Shown here in pieces: positions 7,483-16,394 of a stretch of 64,000 bases of DNA. A model generated the notes under the pieces. That model was not told the origin of the DNA, ran no database searches, and saw nothing but the letters and a program-made list of their open reading frames with translations. How positions within the stretch are numbered: position 1 is the first letter of the stretch; every line of letters starts with the position of its first letter. This DNA is from Arthrobacter globiformis (lineage in GTDB: Bacteria > Actinomycetota > Actinomycetes > Actinomycetales > Micrococcaceae), in contig NZ_QLNP01000067.1 of the NCBI RefSeq assembly GCF_003261175.1, forward strand, positions 152,078-216,077. Reading direction: 5' to 3'. The position numbers were made by a program, and so were the translations under genes.

Positions 7483-9252
7483 CTACGGGTGGCGTGCCAG
7501 ATATGGGGTAGTTCCGACGCTTTCATGTGCCTCCCACGCCGAGCGGCGGACGAAGCCCCGGGCCTTACGCTTCGTTGTCATCCAACGAGTGATGCCTCCG
7601 GCGCTGTTGCAGGCGTACTCGTCCCAGTTCCAGTTGGCCACTCCGGGCACGTAGTCGAACTCGGCGAGCACGGGTTCGGGGCCAATGATCCACTGGTTAA
7701 TGCTGAGTTCCTTGTCCTTGCCGTTGCCGCCAAGGGGTACGATCCACTCGTCGGAATTCACATGCTTCTTCAGGCGCCCGGTGAAGACCTTCATCGCTTC
7801 GACCGAACCTCTCGGGTTCACGCGCGCTTCGTGTGCACTGCAGAGCTGGTAGAGCATGTCGAAGGGGAGAAAATCCCGTTCGAAGTTGCTGCCGTGCTCT
7901 TCCCAGAATGCAAAAGATTTGTCCGAGTCAGCACGAAACTCTGCCTTTGCCTTCGCGACACTCTCGGGCTCGCTGAGCTTGTTGTATGCCGGCAGCTCCA
8001 TGAGCGCCATGTATGCGAACCACTCGCGCACTTCGGCGCGCTTGACGTAGTCGTTTTTGACGGCCGGGTTTTTCTTCGCGTCCGCGAACCGCTCGGGGAA
8101 CTCAATAAACACCTGGCGGTCGTACATGGCCTCCGTCTTGTCCTTGTGCTTCGGCCAATCGTTCAGACTTACCAGGGTGCTCATGATCAATTGCACAGAA
8201 ATCGGATCCTTGTGTTTGCGATCGAGCAGTATGGGGTCTCTCGAGATCACCTGTTTGAGTACCGCAGCGTTTTCGATGAACTTGCCCACGTCATCTTCAT
8301 CCACCAAGTTGAGCCGCTTGCTGACCGCTGCACTGAGGGCGAACTGTTCGGCGAACCGACTCGGCGGGATACTGGTCACCAGGTGCACGCCGACGATCGC
8401 CCGGATCAGCTCAATGACCGTGCCCTTTCCGTTCAAGCCTTCTCCGATGAAGTAAACGAGCACACGCCAGTCAACTGCAGGGCGGAGGCACATCCCGATG
8501 ACCTGTATGACCAAAATGCGTGTGTCCTTATCCGGGATGACCTCACAAAACCAGTGCCAGGCGTTCCAGACGGTGCCGTCTTCGTTCACGAACTGGGGGA
8601 CGGGCGGCGCTGTAAGGGGCAGACGTGTTGCAAACTTCGACAGCGTCACGTGCTCAGGACTGAAGGGGGTCCGCACGCCGCTGCGGTAGTTGTACGAGCA
8701 GTCATTCATCGGCAGCTCATCCGGGTCTACCAGTTCAGGTTCCTTTGGCACTCGGCGACACAATGCCAGTTCGACTTCCTTGTGCCAATTACGATCACCG
8801 GTCGGGCGCAGTTTGCCCGCCAGCTGGTCAAGGAGACCTAAATCGGAGCGTCGGTAAGCGCCAGCGTAATCACCTTCGTCCTGATAGAACGAGAGCAGGC
8901 CCAGACCATCATCCGATGCTGTACCGCCAGGAACCACATTGCGGATCGAGAAAGCGGCTTCGAGCAAGATAGCGGCCTGTACTGGCTGCAGAGTCTGGAA
9001 GGACCGCAGCGCTTTCATCCCGGCCACCTTGCGGGCAGCATTTTGCCTATTCAGCAATTCCTCGGTTTTCTGGACGCATAGTGAGCCCAGTTTGTCTAAC
9101 GCGATCTTGCCGACACTTTGGCACGTCGAAATGGCACTTTCGACGAAAATCTCGTCAAATGTGAGTAGCAAGCTGTTAATATGGTGGTCAGCGCCGCCAA
9201 ACGCTATTTGAGCCGCCTCGTCACTGACGGGGCGGTTTTCCTTTGCCGTCAT
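7483..9252 (-). CDS. P4/D5-type SF3 helicase-primase of a mobile element
   Basis: The 589-residue protein carries a superfamily 3 helicase domain: Walker A GEGLNGKGT (270-278), Walker B-like LNLVDEDDV (315-322) and motif C/sensor IMSTLVSLNDWPK (356-368), followed by RQVFIEFPERF. This is the D5/P4 alpha arrangement used by phage satellites and some plasmids to unwind their own origin. The N-terminal 230 residues show no clear archaeo-eukaryotic primase motifs, so primase activity is uncertain. The start ATG lies 2 bp after the stop of the AlpA-like gene, so the two form an operon. Direct repeats and an iteron-like array upstream are candidate origin sequences. Confidence 0.85.
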   Translation of the reverse strand: MTAKENRPVSDEAAQIAFGGADHHINSLLLTFDEIFVESAISTCQSVGKIALDKLGSLCVQKTEELLNRQNAARKVAGMKALRSFQTLQPVQAAILLEAAFSIRNVVPGGTASDDGLGLLSFYQDEGDYAGAYRRSDLGLLDQLAGKLRPTGDRNWHKEVELALCRRVPKEPELVDPDELPMNDCSYNYRSGVRTPFSPEHVTLSKFATRLPLTAPPVPQFVNEDGTVWNAWHWFCEVIPDKDTRILVIQVIGMCLRPAVDWRVLVYFIGEGLNGKGTVIELIRAIVGVHLVTSIPPSRFAEQFALSAAVSKRLNLVDEDDVGKFIENAAVLKQVISRDPILLDRKHKDPISVQLIMSTLVSLNDWPKHKDKTEAMYDRQVFIEFPERFADAKKNPAVKNDYVKRAEVREWFAYMALMELPAYNKLSEPESVAKAKAEFRADSDKSFAFWEEHGSNFERDFLPFDMLYQLCSAHEARVNPRGSVEAMKVFTGRLKKHVNSDEWIVPLGGNGKDKELSINQWIIGPEPVLAEFDYVPGVANWNWDEYACNSAGGITRWMTTKRKARGFVRRSAWEAHESVGTTPYLARHP

Positions 9253-9254
9253 GT

Positions 9255-9548
9255 CTACGCACGACCGAGGGCTGAGGTGAATGTCGAGACAATGAGGTCC
9301 CGCTGCTCAGGCCTAAACGGCGGGGCAGCGGCGGCCATACGGCGCGCCCAGCTCTTCAGATCGCCGTCGGATGCTACGACGGGAACGGGTCTGACGGCGG
9401 CTTCAAGATCCGCCTGGGTGACATAGATCTTGCGTCCATCTTTGACGGCGGGGAGACGACCGGTCCTAATGTAACGGCGGAGGGTGATGACGCTGCGGCC
9501 GCTGAATTCAGCGCCGGCGTCCAGATCGAGTCGGGTAGTGGCAGGCAT
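9255..9548 (-). CDS. AlpA/excisionase-like helix-turn-helix protein
   Basis: I chose the ATG at 9548 because AGGAG precedes it by 7 nt. The 97-residue protein has an HTH of the excisionase/AlpA kind near residues 14-45 (EFSGRSVITLRRYIRTGRLPAV, then KIYVTQADLEAAV). Such proteins choose between excision and maintenance or activate the operon of P4-like elements. It is the first gene of an operon with the SF3 helicase, and the repeats at 9609-9818 sit directly upstream as likely binding or origin sites. Confidence 0.75.
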   Translation of the reverse strand: MPATTRLDLDAGAEFSGRSVITLRRYIRTGRLPAVKDGRKIYVTQADLEAAVRPVPVVASDGDLKSWARRMAAAAPPFRPEQRDLIVSTFTSALGRA

Positions 9549-9608
9549 ATCGATGCTCCTGGATGAAGATAGGGAGCACAACGCGAAGCTATCTGCACGG
9601 GATTCTCG

Positions 9609-9818
9609 GTGCACGCGCCTGCCGGCGTCTGCCCGGGCCACGGGGGCCTGCATGATCTTTCCGTCACGATACCTGCCAGCGATCGTAACGTGACGTCCAC
9701 TCGAAAGGGAACGTCTGCACTGTTGTTAAAGTGCACGCACCTGCCGGCGCCTGCACGTGGCCACGAGGGCCTGGATGATCGTCCCGTCACGATGCCTGCC
9801 AGCGATTGTGACGTGATG
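9609..9818. repeat. two imperfect 87-88-bp direct repeats upstream of the AlpA-SF3 operon
   Basis: Copies at 9609-9695 and 9731-9818 begin with GTGCACGCRCCTGCCGGCG and end near GTRACGTGAYG. They are about 87% identical by eye, with one 1-bp indel, and offset by 122 bp. Shorter partial copies of the CGCCTGCCGGCG core recur at about 9858-9875 and 9924-9935; one of them forms the inverted repeat GCGCC-TGCC-GGCGC. Confidence 0.8.
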
Positions 9819-10116
9819 CTCGTCTATGAAACGGCCATCTGCACTATGATCTTCAGCCAACGCGCCTGCCGGCGCGGTTAGCCTAGCCCTCAAGGGGCCT
9901 GCACTTTTTCTCAGCCACGCCGCCTGCCGACGAGCGTGACCTGATGTTCAGTTGCGCATCTGGGAATTCCAGATATCCGCACCATATCACGCTGTCGATC
10001 ATGGTTGATAAGTTCAGCGCCCACAAGGCCCTAATTCGGAAGGTTCAGGGGCTGCATCCAATAGTGTTGGCACCGGGACCCGCACAAGCGCTGTCAGGGG
10101 AGTGGGGGCATGGCCC

Positions 10117-10377
10117 TGTCGCACAATTCAGCCAAGGTGTGTGCGACGCAGTGTGCACTGGTAAATCAATGAATATCCTTTCGTGTCGCACTGTCGCACA
10201 CCTCTTGAACTTTCTTTCTTCTGCGATGTGACGAATAAAGGTTCCCCAAGAAGTAAGTCTGATTTCAGTGCTACTGTGCGACACTTTGATTGAAAATGCT
10301 CCTATATCAGCGATTTTCCTGTCGCACTTGGTGTCGCACATACCGTTGCACACGACTTCGAGCCTTGGGTGTGCGAC
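10117..10377. repeat. iteron-like array of GTGCGAC / GTCGCAC
   Basis: At least eight copies of the heptamer occur in about 260 bp: TGTCGCAC at 10117, 10184, 10192 (the last two abut in tandem), 10320 and 10332, and GTGCGAC in the opposite sense at 10141, 10276 and 10371. Several are extended by a further A or CA. Density far exceeds chance. The array is AT-richer than its flanks around 10200-10320, as expected for a melting region of a replication origin. Confidence 0.75.
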
Positions 10378-11026
10378 GAGCCGCCCCCGGACGAGTTGCC
10401 TCTCTCCGGCCGCGCGGCGGAAGTCTCCATCCCCAGCTCCGTCGGTTCTTGAAGAGAAGTCCACACCAAACCGCAGCTCACCTTCGGGTTTGTTTTGCTT
10501 CCAGCGCACTTCCGCCATGAAGTGGCGGCCTTTCCCCTCGCCGCGGATGGGCGTCCAGCTCTGGATCAGGGGAAGGGAAAGGCCGGTGGTCACGCCCGCC
10601 TCTGCAATCTGTTGGCGGTCCTTCAGCTCAACTGCGATCCGCCGCGTCACTACGAGCGCCAGAATCTTCAAATTCAAGTCTGACAAAGGGCATTCTGCTC
10701 TTGTCGGCCTGGGCAGCGAATACGGAACAGATCAGCCGGTCCCATCCGTTCTCTGGCTCGGACTGGGGCTGGTTACAGGTCTATGCCTGGGCACGATCCC
10801 ATGGCGTGATTTGGGTACCGGTCCCTTATGGCAGATATGGCTGACCCTGGTCATTGCCATGGAATACCCGCAACAGCTTCAGCGCCACAGGCAGTCCAGG
10901 CCATAGCCATTCCAACGGCACACAGTGAACCCTGTCAGGAACGCCGGAGAGAGCTTCGCTCTGAATGTGGCGCTCGACGGATGCAGCGATGCTGTTCTTC
11001 CTGTCCGTCACCCACATAATCGTTTC
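10378..11026. other. stretch between iteron array and HNH-like gene
   Basis: I see no confident gene. A minus-strand open frame runs through here into the iteron array but has no ribosome-binding site, and half of it consists of repeat sequence. An in-frame upstream start at 10925 for the next gene is possible. Confidence 0.4.
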
Positions 11027-12148
11027 ATGCCTAATTCGTGTGCCTTCTGCGGCTCAACGCAGCCACTGACCCGTGAGCACCTCTTCGGAAAGTGGGTCAG
11101 CAAGATCGGTCTTGACCTGAGCCCGGCGTCCCATCACTCGAGTGCCTTGAATGGGTTGCCGCGGGACCTGGGGGTGCAGCCACCCTACCGGCTGCAGGTA
11201 AAGAACTTCTGCGCCGCCTGCAATAACGGGTGGATGAGCAAGATGGAGAAAGCTGCCCAGCGTGTACTTACTCCTTTGATCCTTGGCAACCCGGGAAAGA
11301 TTGCCCTCGAGGACCAGGGCATCCTTGCCATGTGGGCGCAGAAGACCGCCCTGACGGCCATGCTCGTCTCCAGTGACGAGCAGCGCGAGGGGGGATACGG
11401 CCTGGCCCGCTCCGAGTACAAAGCTTTCTACCTACATCGGGAACGAATGCAACCGCTTGATTGCAGCCGGTTTTGGATTGGCGAGTACGCGGAGGACGAC
11501 GGCTTCTCAGCCGTACGCGTGACCCCCCTGGTCCTGCATTCACCCCGCAACCCGGAACCGGATGTGCCCTGCGGATATGCGCTCACGATCGTGCTGGGGC
11601 GGGTCGTCGTTCAGGGGATTCGGTTCACCTCGGCGGACGCTGAGGTAGACGTGAAATCGACGATGGATATGCCGCAGCTTTGGCCAGGCCAAGGAACGCT
11701 TCAATGGCCCGGCGGCACACCGTGCACACGTGAGTCCTTTCTAGGCTTCGCAGACGGAAAGAGGCTCAGGGGCGTGGACGGGCAAGTGGCGCTACAGCCC
11801 TGGCGGCAAGCGGCTCACATGCCTGAAAGCGTTCATGCGGGGGACCAGGTGGCGGTGCCGGCGATGTGCCGAAAGCATGTCGTTTCTTACCCGGCAACCT
11901 TGCTTATGGAGGCCATGAGAGGCCGGTTCTACGCGTTCCTACGAACCTGCGGGTGCCAGGTCACATATCTGCTGCACACTGACTCGGACCGTTCGCGTTT
12001 CAGGGCGCACGGTGATGACGCGGTCAGGATCTATAAACGTCTTCCCGGTGAAGAACAGCGGCTCGTGGATGGCACAGAGCCCTTCCTGTGCAAAAGGCTT
12101 CCCGCCGATGCTGACGCTGCGATCATGAAGGCCGCGTCTCAACTGTAG
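11027..12148 (+). CDS. HNH-like zinc-binding hypothetical protein
   Basis: The product is 373 residues from the ATG at 11027; a GTG at 10925 would add 34 poorly conserved residues. The N-terminus holds CAFCGSTQPLTREHLFGKW and then FCAACNNGWMSKME, a Cys-x2-Cys...His...Cys-x2-Cys arrangement seen in actinobacterial HNH-endonuclease-like proteins of mobile regions. The remaining 280 residues have no domain I recognise. It sits alone on the plus strand between the replicon-like module and the PIN gene pair. No Shine-Dalgarno is visible for either start. Nuclease activity is only a guess from the motif. Confidence 0.75.
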   Translation: MPNSCAFCGSTQPLTREHLFGKWVSKIGLDLSPASHHSSALNGLPRDLGVQPPYRLQVKNFCAACNNGWMSKMEKAAQRVLTPLILGNPGKIALEDQGILAMWAQKTALTAMLVSSDEQREGGYGLARSEYKAFYLHRERMQPLDCSRFWIGEYAEDDGFSAVRVTPLVLHSPRNPEPDVPCGYALTIVLGRVVVQGIRFTSADAEVDVKSTMDMPQLWPGQGTLQWPGGTPCTRESFLGFADGKRLRGVDGQVALQPWRQAAHMPESVHAGDQVAVPAMCRKHVVSYPATLLMEAMRGRFYAFLRTCGCQVTYLLHTDSDRSRFRAHGDDAVRIYKRLPGEEQRLVDGTEPFLCKRLPADADAAIMKAASQL

Positions 12149-12224
12149 CCAGATTCTACCTGGCCGGGTCCTGCACTTCGAAGAACTGCGAGCAGTTCCG
12201 TATCCTGCTGTGAAACAGAACCCG

Positions 12225-12689
12225 TCAGCAAGGCCTTTGCTGGCTTTCGCCTTCCAATACGGAAAGGAACTCGGGGTTGGTCATCGCGTCCAGCCCAAAC
12301 TCCCGGGCCTTGTTCTGTACGGCCTCGTCGCCTGAAACGACGGTCCACGTCGGTCCGAACAAGGCTCCGTCATTGCTGCAGTGATGACCGTCCAAGGCAG
12401 TGGCAACAACCAGCGGGTCGGCATTGCCTTGGTTGTGGTACAGATTCACCAGAGCTGTGTCGTTTACGGGGACCGTATCCATGACCGCCGTGAGCCACGC
12501 AAGCACCCCTGCCGTGACGGGGTATTCGAGTTGTCTCAAGTCATCAATATCGGGGAAGCCATCAGCCTCATGGAGGACTTCATTGGGTATCCGGCAGTAC
12601 TGCTTGAAGAAGTTGCTGGCCCTGTGTTCCCGTTTGATGAATACCAGCGCATTATTGTCAATGACGTAAATTCGCCCATATGCATTCAC
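12225..12689 (-). CDS. PIN-like (DUF4411-type) protein, probable toxin-like partner
   Basis: The start GTG (12689) overlaps the TGA of the upstream gene as GTGA, with GGGAGG just before it. The 154-residue product has a PIN-like pattern: YVIDNNALVF near residue 8-17 (first Asp), NEVLHEA (Glu), GNADPLVVATAL (third acidic group), and VVSGDEAVQNKA near the end. DUF4411-type PIN proteins commonly follow an ImmA/IrrE-domain gene in two-gene toxin/antitoxin-like operons, which is the layout here. Ribonuclease activity is inferred from the fold only. Confidence 0.7.
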   Translation of the reverse strand: MNAYGRIYVIDNNALVFIKREHRASNFFKQYCRIPNEVLHEADGFPDIDDLRQLEYPVTAGVLAWLTAVMDTVPVNDTALVNLYHNQGNADPLVVATALDGHHCSNDGALFGPTWTVVSGDEAVQNKAREFGLDAMTNPEFLSVLEGESQQRPC

Positions 12690-13861
12690 CCCACTGCCTC
12701 CCGGAAGTCGACGAGCTGCTGGGGTCGGATGTGGCGCAGACATACCACGCGGCAGAATTCGCCCGTAGATATGCCTCCGTTGTCGAGAACGCCGAGCATG
12801 CGCCGTGAAAACTCCCGCCCGTTGTACTTGCGCACCGCGTTTACTGCTTTGGGCTGTTGCATCGGCTTCTTCTCGCGCTGCGCATACTCGCTCCTAAGCT
12901 GGCTCAGGTGGGATACGGCCGCGTTCTGCCCGATCATGCCGAGCCTCATCGCCCGGACAGCCACGGCACTGGGCGTCACCTTGAACATATCGGCCGCAGA
13001 CTTCAGGTCATCCAGTGACGTGAGCGACAGGCTGCCAAGCTCGCGCTTAGGCATCAACATGGAGCCAACAATGTCGTACTCCCGCTTCACGTCCGAGCCC
13101 GTGCTCGACCCGTCGTACGTTACTGGCGCGAAAATCTTCCGCGCGACCAGGACGCTCATCAGCGCGAGAGTAAACACCATCCGCCCGACGGGCTCCTGAT
13201 AGTCACCGTGGTCCCCGCCCGCGAGGAAGATATACGGTACCTTCGTGTCCTTAATCGCCAGGCCGCTGAACTTCACACCCGTGAGTCGCTGGGGCATGAA
13301 GTTGTTTACACTGCGGGAGACGAGGACCTGATTCTCTTCAAGTCGCGAGATCATCAGTTCGAGCGCGTCCTCTTTCCTGCGCACAGACGATATCGAACTG
13401 TGGGAGAGCTTGAGGGCATCCATCAACTTGGCAGCGTCGTCTTCCGTTGAATGGCCCGGTTTTCCCAGCAGGCCAACGATGGGGTTCTTCTTTAACGTGC
13501 TGTCGTTTTTCTTGAGCAGCTCCTGTTTCCGCAGAAGATCCTTCACGATCAATTCGATATCCCGGAGGTGCACCTTGTCCCGGGAATTCAGGGAAAAGGT
13601 GTCCTTTGTTAGACCGCTCAGAAGTTTATCGGTCTTGGCCTTGATCTGCGCCTCCACATAAGGCAACGGCGCGAAAAAGAGCGAGTACGGCAGTTCTCCT
13701 TTTCTCGCGAGAAAAACGAGGTCGGTGAAACTGATGGAGCCGGATTCCATTGCGTGGTCGTATGCCTTATAGGTACTGGCCACTGAGTTGTCCAGAAGAG
13801 CAGTGAACACTGCCTCATCTATGGGAGTGCGCGTCCCGTTCAAGAGAACATCAATCCACAT
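12686..13861 (-). CDS. ImmA/IrrE-like protein lacking the HEXXH motif
   Basis: This 391-residue protein has the layout of ImmA/IrrE proteins that precede DUF4411/PIN genes. Near residues 215-235, where a family member would read R-x2-FTLAHELGH, it reads RMVFTLALMSVLVARK, so both zinc-ligand His and the catalytic Glu are absent. The later EYDIVGSMLMP matches the usual EANRFAAELLMP segment, and residues about 285-320 resemble the HTH-like tail. The protein is therefore probably a non-catalytic relative acting as a partner or antitoxin of the coupled PIN gene. The assignment rests on motif layout only. Confidence 0.6.
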   Translation of the reverse strand: MWIDVLLNGTRTPIDEAVFTALLDNSVASTYKAYDHAMESGSISFTDLVFLARKGELPYSLFFAPLPYVEAQIKAKTDKLLSGLTKDTFSLNSRDKVHLRDIELIVKDLLRKQELLKKNDSTLKKNPIVGLLGKPGHSTEDDAAKLMDALKLSHSSISSVRRKEDALELMISRLEENQVLVSRSVNNFMPQRLTGVKFSGLAIKDTKVPYIFLAGGDHGDYQEPVGRMVFTLALMSVLVARKIFAPVTYDGSSTGSDVKREYDIVGSMLMPKRELGSLSLTSLDDLKSAADMFKVTPSAVAVRAMRLGMIGQNAAVSHLSQLRSEYAQREKKPMQQPKAVNAVRKYNGREFSRRMLGVLDNGGISTGEFCRVVCLRHIRPQQLVDFREAVG

Positions 13862-15259
13862 TCCCGCCGCCCCCTGCCACCGATCGTGTCAACCGCCTTG
13901 ACCATGTATCTCTGAACAGTTGCTGGAACGCACGGTCTCCAAGCGGTAATCGAAGACAGGGCCCGTGCAATCGGCAGTAGTGGTGAATCCGCATTAGCAG
14001 GACCGCGTATTTGATGACAATACAGAACCCGGCTTGAAGCCTGCGCCCGCATGCATCAGACCGGTTTTCAAAGTCACTGTACTTGCCTGTCCCAGACACA
14101 TACATAGTCGGTCTGCCCCCCTCAGCCCCTTGAAGCGAAAATTTCGCTCCCTACTAAACGACGTACAGCTGATATTCAAACACCGGTACGAACTGCCGCT
14201 GGGGAGCGCCACGATGTATCGCATAAGCAACCGGTGAGGAAAGTGCCTATTCATGAGCGTCTGTCACAGAACCACGATCTTGGAAATTATTCCAGGCGCG
14301 CAGCAGTGCTGACTGCATCCGCATCTGGAGAGCTCCAGCCGCCTTGCGGGGTCACTTGCCGCGACTCTTGGTTATCGCGCCTGTTGCTGGGCGCGGGCTG
14401 CTGCACGGTCCCCGATGACCGGGCTCGTCGCAATACTAACGGTCACTACACGTCCCTCTCCGCAAAACTTATGGATCTCGGAGCCGCACCTCAACGACAC
14501 GAGTCAGCAGACTTTCGCTCGCGGCGAGCAATGCCCTGAATGCGGGACAAAATGGGCAGGAGCCATCACCGTTCTGACCACAACCGTCCGCTGTAAGAGA
14601 GGATTTTTCGGACGCCCAAAACAGCATGAGACGAGTCCTGATTATTTCTTTCATCAGACGACCGGGGGCAAGCCCGCATCGACATCGTCAGAGTCGAGTC
14701 CGAGCCTTCCGGTAACCCTAGCCCGCCATATGAAAGCATGACACCACAGCATTGCGCCCAAAACCACGGACGCCCTTGAACAAGAATTTGAGGAGTTCGG
14801 TTGGGGCCGTAGAGCCTATGCGTCCGATGGGCGCAATTATGCCTATCGGACTCGGAGCAGCCGTCACCAACGCCGCTCCGAAGGACCTGTTAGTCAATAG
14901 CTGATCACCACCCACCCCCTTCGGCACATTTGTCGGGGGCCAACTGCAGTCTGGTCCTTGGCGAGCTGCTTATGGCGGCGCGTTCACTTGTGCTGGGCAG
15001 GATCTCAGCCTCAGCTACGCCCTTGCAGGCCTTGGCCTGTTCGTTCCCTTAGTGGGACCAGACGCAAGCATGCACAAGGCCTGGATGCTGATGAGTGCGG
15101 TGACCGTCGCCTCCTTTGCCCGGCGGGGCTTGAGCCTCCTCAGTCTCAACTTGACCGCCCTGCTGCTCGGGCCCGAACTGGGTGTGAGTTTCGGGTTCCT
15201 GCTCTCAGTCCGGGCGACACTGCGGTTCATTGTGCTGGGACGCAGCCGAAGAATCCACG
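13862..15259. other. 1.4-kb stretch without a confident gene
   Basis: Short open frames here lack ribosome-binding sites. One plus-strand frame at 14415-14741 contains QCPECGTKW. Another, about 14905-15339, has no start codon until 15052 and reads as hydrophobic segments (SYALAGLGLFVPLV, LLSLNLTALLLG), possibly a remnant of a small membrane protein. Both are too weak to call genes. Confidence 0.4.
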
Positions 15260-16288
15260 TCAGGCACTCAAGCCTGGATTCCGGTACGCCGTGCCCTTGT
15301 CCATGTTCCAGCCGGCAACCACTCCGGACCCGATCATGATGTCGCTGACCTTGGCCAAGTGGTAAGCGGGGTCAGCCTCGAGGGCGAGCTGCAGGAACTG
15401 GTGCGCCTTGCTGCCCCTGCCTTCCCACCAATTGATGAAGCCCACTGCGGTGAGGATAGGAGCCGAGTGCTTGGTGCTGCTGTCCGTGTAGGCGTGGAGG
15501 AGCAGCTGCTGTGCCCATTCGACTCGAGACCACTGCGGTTTGTCGTGGGTCTGGGCGAGGAGGATCCGGTCCATACGTTCGTCAATGCCTGGGATGTCAG
15601 CCATCAGCCTGTCCCGGATGACGGGGAATTGTAGATCCGCAATCAGGTTCACGATTTCTTCCCGATCCGGGTAGCTGTGGGCGTCGAGCATGTCCATCCA
15701 GCGTGCCCTGGCCTGCTCGAGTGCTTCCCCAACCTTGAGGCCTCCGAGCGCCTTTACACGATCGCGGACAGCATCCGTGGTTTCGGTTTCCTTGGTTGAA
15801 GCCGGCAGAGTGATCCGGTTTGTCGGTTCGATGGTGCTGCCCCGGTAGATGAATTCAGCGTTGATTTGGCTGGACTGTGTCGCAGTCAACGGGATTGACC
15901 GACCTTCCCCCGGGCTTCCATCGTATTGGGAGACCCTTTCGTTCCCGACCAGGAGCCCATCACGGATGGAGAGGCCCCGTTCGGCGAGAGCACCAGTCAA
16001 CGCGGCGATGGTTGTCGCCTGGGGTTTGACCGGCCCGGCCTGCTCGTCTTGGGAGGTATACACGGCAAAGAGCACACTTTCGGCATTGGTGTCATGGGCC
16101 AGGTAACCCGCGACCGTCTGCGCGTAGCTGATTTCGGTGCCTGGCTTCGGCAGATCAACGCGTAGGGTCGCGCCAACGTGCTTGTCCGACAAAGTGATAC
16201 AGACCAGGCTTTCGCGAGGCCAAAACCCCAAGGTGTGGCCAACGAAACTGAGAACGTCGGCTGGGGTGCGGATGGTGAGCTCTTCCAT
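15260..16288 (-). CDS. DUF4192 domain protein
   Basis: The 342-residue product begins MEELTIRTPADVLSFVGHTLGF and contains GFWPRESLVCITL, the hallmark start of actinobacterial DUF4192 proteins. The C-terminal part (LLLHAYTDSS, AHQFLQLALEADPAYHLAK) also fits the family. A good ribosome-binding site (AAGGAGAAGG) precedes the ATG at 16288. Function is unknown; the family is widespread in actinobacteria. An IS21-family element begins only 33 bp upstream, so the native promoter has probably been displaced. Confidence 0.88.
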   Translation of the reverse strand: MEELTIRTPADVLSFVGHTLGFWPRESLVCITLSDKHVGATLRVDLPKPGTEISYAQTVAGYLAHDTNAESVLFAVYTSQDEQAGPVKPQATTIAALTGALAERGLSIRDGLLVGNERVSQYDGSPGEGRSIPLTATQSSQINAEFIYRGSTIEPTNRITLPASTKETETTDAVRDRVKALGGLKVGEALEQARARWMDMLDAHSYPDREEIVNLIADLQFPVIRDRLMADIPGIDERMDRILLAQTHDKPQWSRVEWAQQLLLHAYTDSSTKHSAPILTAVGFINWWEGRGSKAHQFLQLALEADPAYHLAKVSDIMIGSGVVAGWNMDKGTAYRNPGLSA

Positions 16289-16315
16289 GATCCTTCTCCT
16301 TCATCGGCCGGCGGA

Positions 16316-16321
16316 CTGCGG
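16316..16321 (+). repeat. target-site duplication CTGCGG, left copy
   Basis: CTGCGG flanks the element directly at 16316-16321 and again at 18464-18469; a 6-bp duplication is within the IS21-family range. Confidence 0.85.
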
Positions 16322-16394
16322 TGTCGGTGACGGTCGAAAAGTGAGCCATTGTGACGGTTGAAAACTGAGCCACCCGTTCCAAACGATTGGGTGG

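Noticed and set aside
10045-10686. 213-aa minus-strand open frame across the iteron array
   Set aside because: TTG start without ribosome-binding site; the C-terminal half is translated iterons. The N-terminal half is protein-like but unsupported.
14415-14741. 108-aa plus-strand frame with a CPECG motif
   Set aside because: No ribosome-binding site, single Cys pair, and no recognisable family; noted only within the gene-free stretch.
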